A DNA stretch of 50,936 nucleotides. Source: a virus. The notes beneath the pieces are model-generated. The model searched no databases, was not told where the DNA came from, and saw only the letters and a program-made list of their open reading frames with translations. A program made the translations under genes and the position numbers. Shown here one piece after another: positions 48,639 through 50,936 of the stretch. The stretch is taken from the IMG/VR virus record IMGVR_UViG_3300025840_000048, positions 1 through 50,936 of that record, one strand, 5' to 3'. Position 1 is the first letter of the stretch; every line of letters starts with the position of its first letter.

Positions 48639-50936
48639 ATGGCAAACATATTTGCTGAAATCAACGGCGAACGCATAGAACTAGTCGGAGCGGCTGAAGA
48701 AGCCACTATGAAGAAGATTTTGGAGGCAATCCAAAGTGGTAAAGGAACCGGCGGTGTTGGTGGTGCAGTTGGTGGTGGAGCCGGCGGAACAACCGCTGGT
48801 TTGGTAAAACTAGGCAAAAGTCTCAATGTTGTTAACGTTGGGTTTAATCTCCTTGGTAAGGTTGTGGGTGGTGTTGTTAAAGGGTTTACCGCCCTTGCAC
48901 ACGCAGGAAGTGCGGCGGTACAGTTTAGCACATCCTTAATTGATGCACAACCAACGGTTGTTGATCTTGCAAAAGGTATCAAAAGTGCAACCGGAGACTT
49001 TTTGGGCCTAGGCAGTGCCCTTGAAGCGGTTGTTAGTTTGCTTCAAAAAAACTATAACACATTCCAGCAATTATCATCCAGTGGTATCATGTTTGGTAAT
49101 AGAATGACCACACTGACCAGATTGGGCACAAAACTGGGCGTATCGCTTGCACAAGCGGCCGGGGAACTTACAAAAAATTCCCAAAGATTGGCGTACATGG
49201 GAACCGCAACACAGGGTGCCGCTAAAGCAGTAGAATTAACTGCCGAAATGAGTGATAAGTTTGGCAGAACACTATTACGATACGGAGTAAGTTTTGAAGA
49301 ACAAAGCGAAAGATACAACGAATTGGTTGCCGCTAATGCTCTAGCAATTCAAAAAGGCACAATGAGCATGAGTTATCTGGTTGAAAATTCAGATGACTAT
49401 GTCAAGAACTTAAGAAGACTATCAGAAATTTCAGGTAAAACTGCTGACGAGCAAGAAGAAGAATTAAACAGAATGAAACAAAACAAGATGTTTGAAAACT
49501 TCCTTGCTACTCTACCAGAGGGTGCAAAACTAGCATCAGAAGAATTAATCAAAGCGGCCAGCACCGGCGGTCCAGCAATGGCTGAAGCAATGCAGGCGGC
49601 ATTGATGGGAGTTGCACCACTAACCGAAGGCGCACAAAATCTTTCATCACTGATGCCAGGCTTAAATCGAACATTCACAAGCCTAGCCGGACAGGCAAAG
49701 GCCCATTCCGGTTCTTTGGAAATGTTTACAAACTCGATGCACAGCCAGTTGATGGGATTAGCACAAACCAACAAAACCTTTGTTGACAAAAATTCAAAAT
49801 ATTTTACCATATTAGGAATGATGGGAGATCAATACGGTGAAGCGGGAAGTTCAATGGCACTATTTACAAACGCTTACCTAAATTCTCAAGCAAGTGCCGC
49901 AGGTGAAACAGACACACTAACAAACACATTTATTGAATTAGAACTGGCAATGAAAAAAATTAGAGATGTCTTTAATGAAACCTTCTTACAAATACTAGGT
50001 TCCGAGACTGTACAGAGTGCCTTGAAAAAACTGGCAGAAGTTCTTCCAATAATGGCTGACGATTTTAGCAAATTCATGCTGGGAATAACAGAAGACATTA
50101 AACAAAAAGGATTCTTTGGTTGGTTAAAGAGTGTTTGGACAGATTTAATGTTGGATCTAAGGCTAGCAATTAATGACAAACTAGGCATTGCTGTTAGTGA
50201 CAAAGGACTTAAAAGAGATCTAGAAGCAAAATATAGCGGTGCTACCATGGAGGAGTTGGAAAAAGCCAGAAATGAACAAACTACCGACAGTGGCAGAAAA
50301 TTCCTCAAAGAGATGATCGATGAGAGAGTAAAGGCTAACATTCAACAGACTAAAGATATATTGAGTGGTAGAAGAGACGCTATACTAAAGAAATTTGAGG
50401 ATTATGAAGTAGGGTGGATGGGAATTGATGATTTAATCGAAAGTTATACAAACAAGCAAGGTCAAACAATGTATAAACTCGATAAGGACTATGAGGGAAA
50501 AAGAACTTCCGAGATGTTGCCAATAGATCAAATGCTAAAAGTAATTGATAGATTAAATACATATCAAAAGTTTCTCGAAGACGAAAGTCGTTCGTATTAT
50601 GACGAAATGACAGGAACTTCCTATCATTATAGGTATAATCCTTTAAGAGATTCGGAAACTTTAAAAAATGCACAACAGTTTGGCGGTATCACTCCAACAT
50701 ACAGAAGTTTTGGCACACAGGGAATGACCGGTTTGACGAAAGAACCTGCGGATACTTTGGCATACATTCACAAAGACGAACGTGTTTTAGATAAGGGTGA
50801 AACCGCGAGATATAACAGAATGGCAAATAATGGGGTTGACGGAGGCCAGCATTTGAGTGTAAACTTAAAAGAATCGTTAAATATGATTGCAAATGCAATG
50901 AGAGAACAGAACAATTTGACACGCCAGGTTATAAGT
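48639..50936 (+). CDS. Tail tape-measure protein (3' end outside window)
   Basis: The frame is open for 766 codons from ATG 48639 to the right edge with no stop. Gly-rich and hydrophobic helices (residues ~30-95, GGVGGAVGGGAGGTT; VVNVGFNLLGKVVGGVVKGF) are followed by long amphipathic helices with many Ala, Met and Gln, typical of tape-measure proteins. Near residue 710 AYIHKDERVLDKGE resembles the hinge seen late in tape measures. It would play the role of T4 gp29 (590 residues), setting tail length inside the tube. The divergent gp26-like chaperone with its frameshift sits next to it, as in the lambda G/T-H arrangement. A perfect late box precedes it. Confidence 0.7.
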   Translation, partial: MANIFAEINGERIELVGAAEEATMKKILEAIQSGKGTGGVGGAVGGGAGGTTAGLVKLGKSLNVVNVGFNLLGKVVGGVVKGFTALAHAGSAAVQFSTSLIDAQPTVVDLAKGIKSATGDFLGLGSALEAVVSLLQKNYNTFQQLSSSGIMFGNRMTTLTRLGTKLGVSLAQAAGELTKNSQRLAYMGTATQGAAKAVELTAEMSDKFGRTLLRYGVSFEEQSERYNELVAANALAIQKGTMSMSYLVENSDDYVKNLRRLSEISGKTADEQEEELNRMKQNKMFENFLATLPEGAKLASEELIKAASTGGPAMAEAMQAALMGVAPLTEGAQNLSSLMPGLNRTFTSLAGQAKAHSGSLEMFTNSMHSQLMGLAQTNKTFVDKNSKYFTILGMMGDQYGEAGSSMALFTNAYLNSQASAAGETDTLTNTFIELELAMKKIRDVFNETFLQILGSETVQSALKKLAEVLPIMADDFSKFMLGITEDIKQKGFFGWLKSVWTDLMLDLRLAINDKLGIAVSDKGLKRDLEAKYSGATMEELEKARNEQTTDSGRKFLKEMIDERVKANIQQTKDILSGRRDAILKKFEDYEVGWMGIDDLIESYTNKQGQTMYKLDKDYEGKRTSEMLPIDQMLKVIDRLNTYQKFLEDESRSYYDEMTGTSYHYRYNPLRDSETLKNAQQFGGITPTYRSFGTQGMTGLTKEPADTLAYIHKDERVLDKGETARYNRMANNGVDGGQHLSVNLKESLNMIANAMREQNNLTRQVIS

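Noticed and set aside
48632-50922. Several minus-strand frames opposite the tape-measure gene
   Set aside because: They are shadows of the long open plus-strand frame, Ser/Leu-rich, and lack ribosome-binding sites.

Overview
This window looks like part of the genome of a T4-like contractile-tailed phage (myovirus), most likely of marine type. It is AT-rich and densely packed. Many genes overlap by 1-8 nt. It encodes recognisable T4-family proteins: gp46/gp47 recombination nuclease, gp55 late sigma factor, gp6/gp25/gp53 baseplate wedge, gp5-type hub spike, and gp26-type hub/chaperone. Thymidylate synthase ThyX, dCMP deaminase, 2OG-Fe(II) oxygenases and a MoxR/VWA pair are typical accessory genes of such phages. 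Promoters with E. coli-like TTGACA/TATAAT boxes and T4-like late boxes (TATAAATA) are both visible. No photosynthesis gene is present, so a cyanobacterial and an alphaproteobacterial (SAR11-like) host cannot be told apart from this window.

Layout. (1) 1-6903, plus strand: end of a MoxR AAA+ ATPase, a C(UUCG)G hairpin, a SWIM zinc-finger protein, an HNH nuclease, a probable PD-(D/E)XK protein, a metallopeptidase/VWA protein, several unknown genes, then a 2OG oxygenase, ThyX and dCMP deaminase. (2) 6961-41020, minus strand: a 34-kb late morphogenesis block read from right to left: gp48-like tube cap, gp53, hub candidate, unknown, gp5, gp25, gp6, a 4648-residue giant adhesin-like protein, a structural protein, then four paralogous fibre genes with a 2OG oxygenase and a small unknown among them. 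(3) 41053-45497, plus strand: gp55, gp47, gp46, a small basic protein and a GIY-YIG-like nuclease. (4) 45498-46020: a gene-free, hairpin-rich stretch that may be a large structured RNA. (5) 46021-50936: a small minus-strand gene, two plus-strand late genes, a minus-strand gp26-type gene with a probable -1 frameshift extension, and the start of a tape-measure gene running off the right edge.

How it fits together. ThyX and dCMP deaminase supply dTMP for phage DNA, and gp46/gp47 process DNA ends for recombination. gp55 is expected to direct host polymerase to the TATAAATA-type boxes before the tail and virion genes. One of those boxes overlaps the promoter of gp55 itself. The late block builds the baseplate, the tail tube start and the host-recognition fibres. 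The most notable items are the structured 523-bp region, a previously unlisted frameshift product next to the tape measure, and the giant protein combining cupredoxin-like, FG-GAP propeller and YHYH domains.
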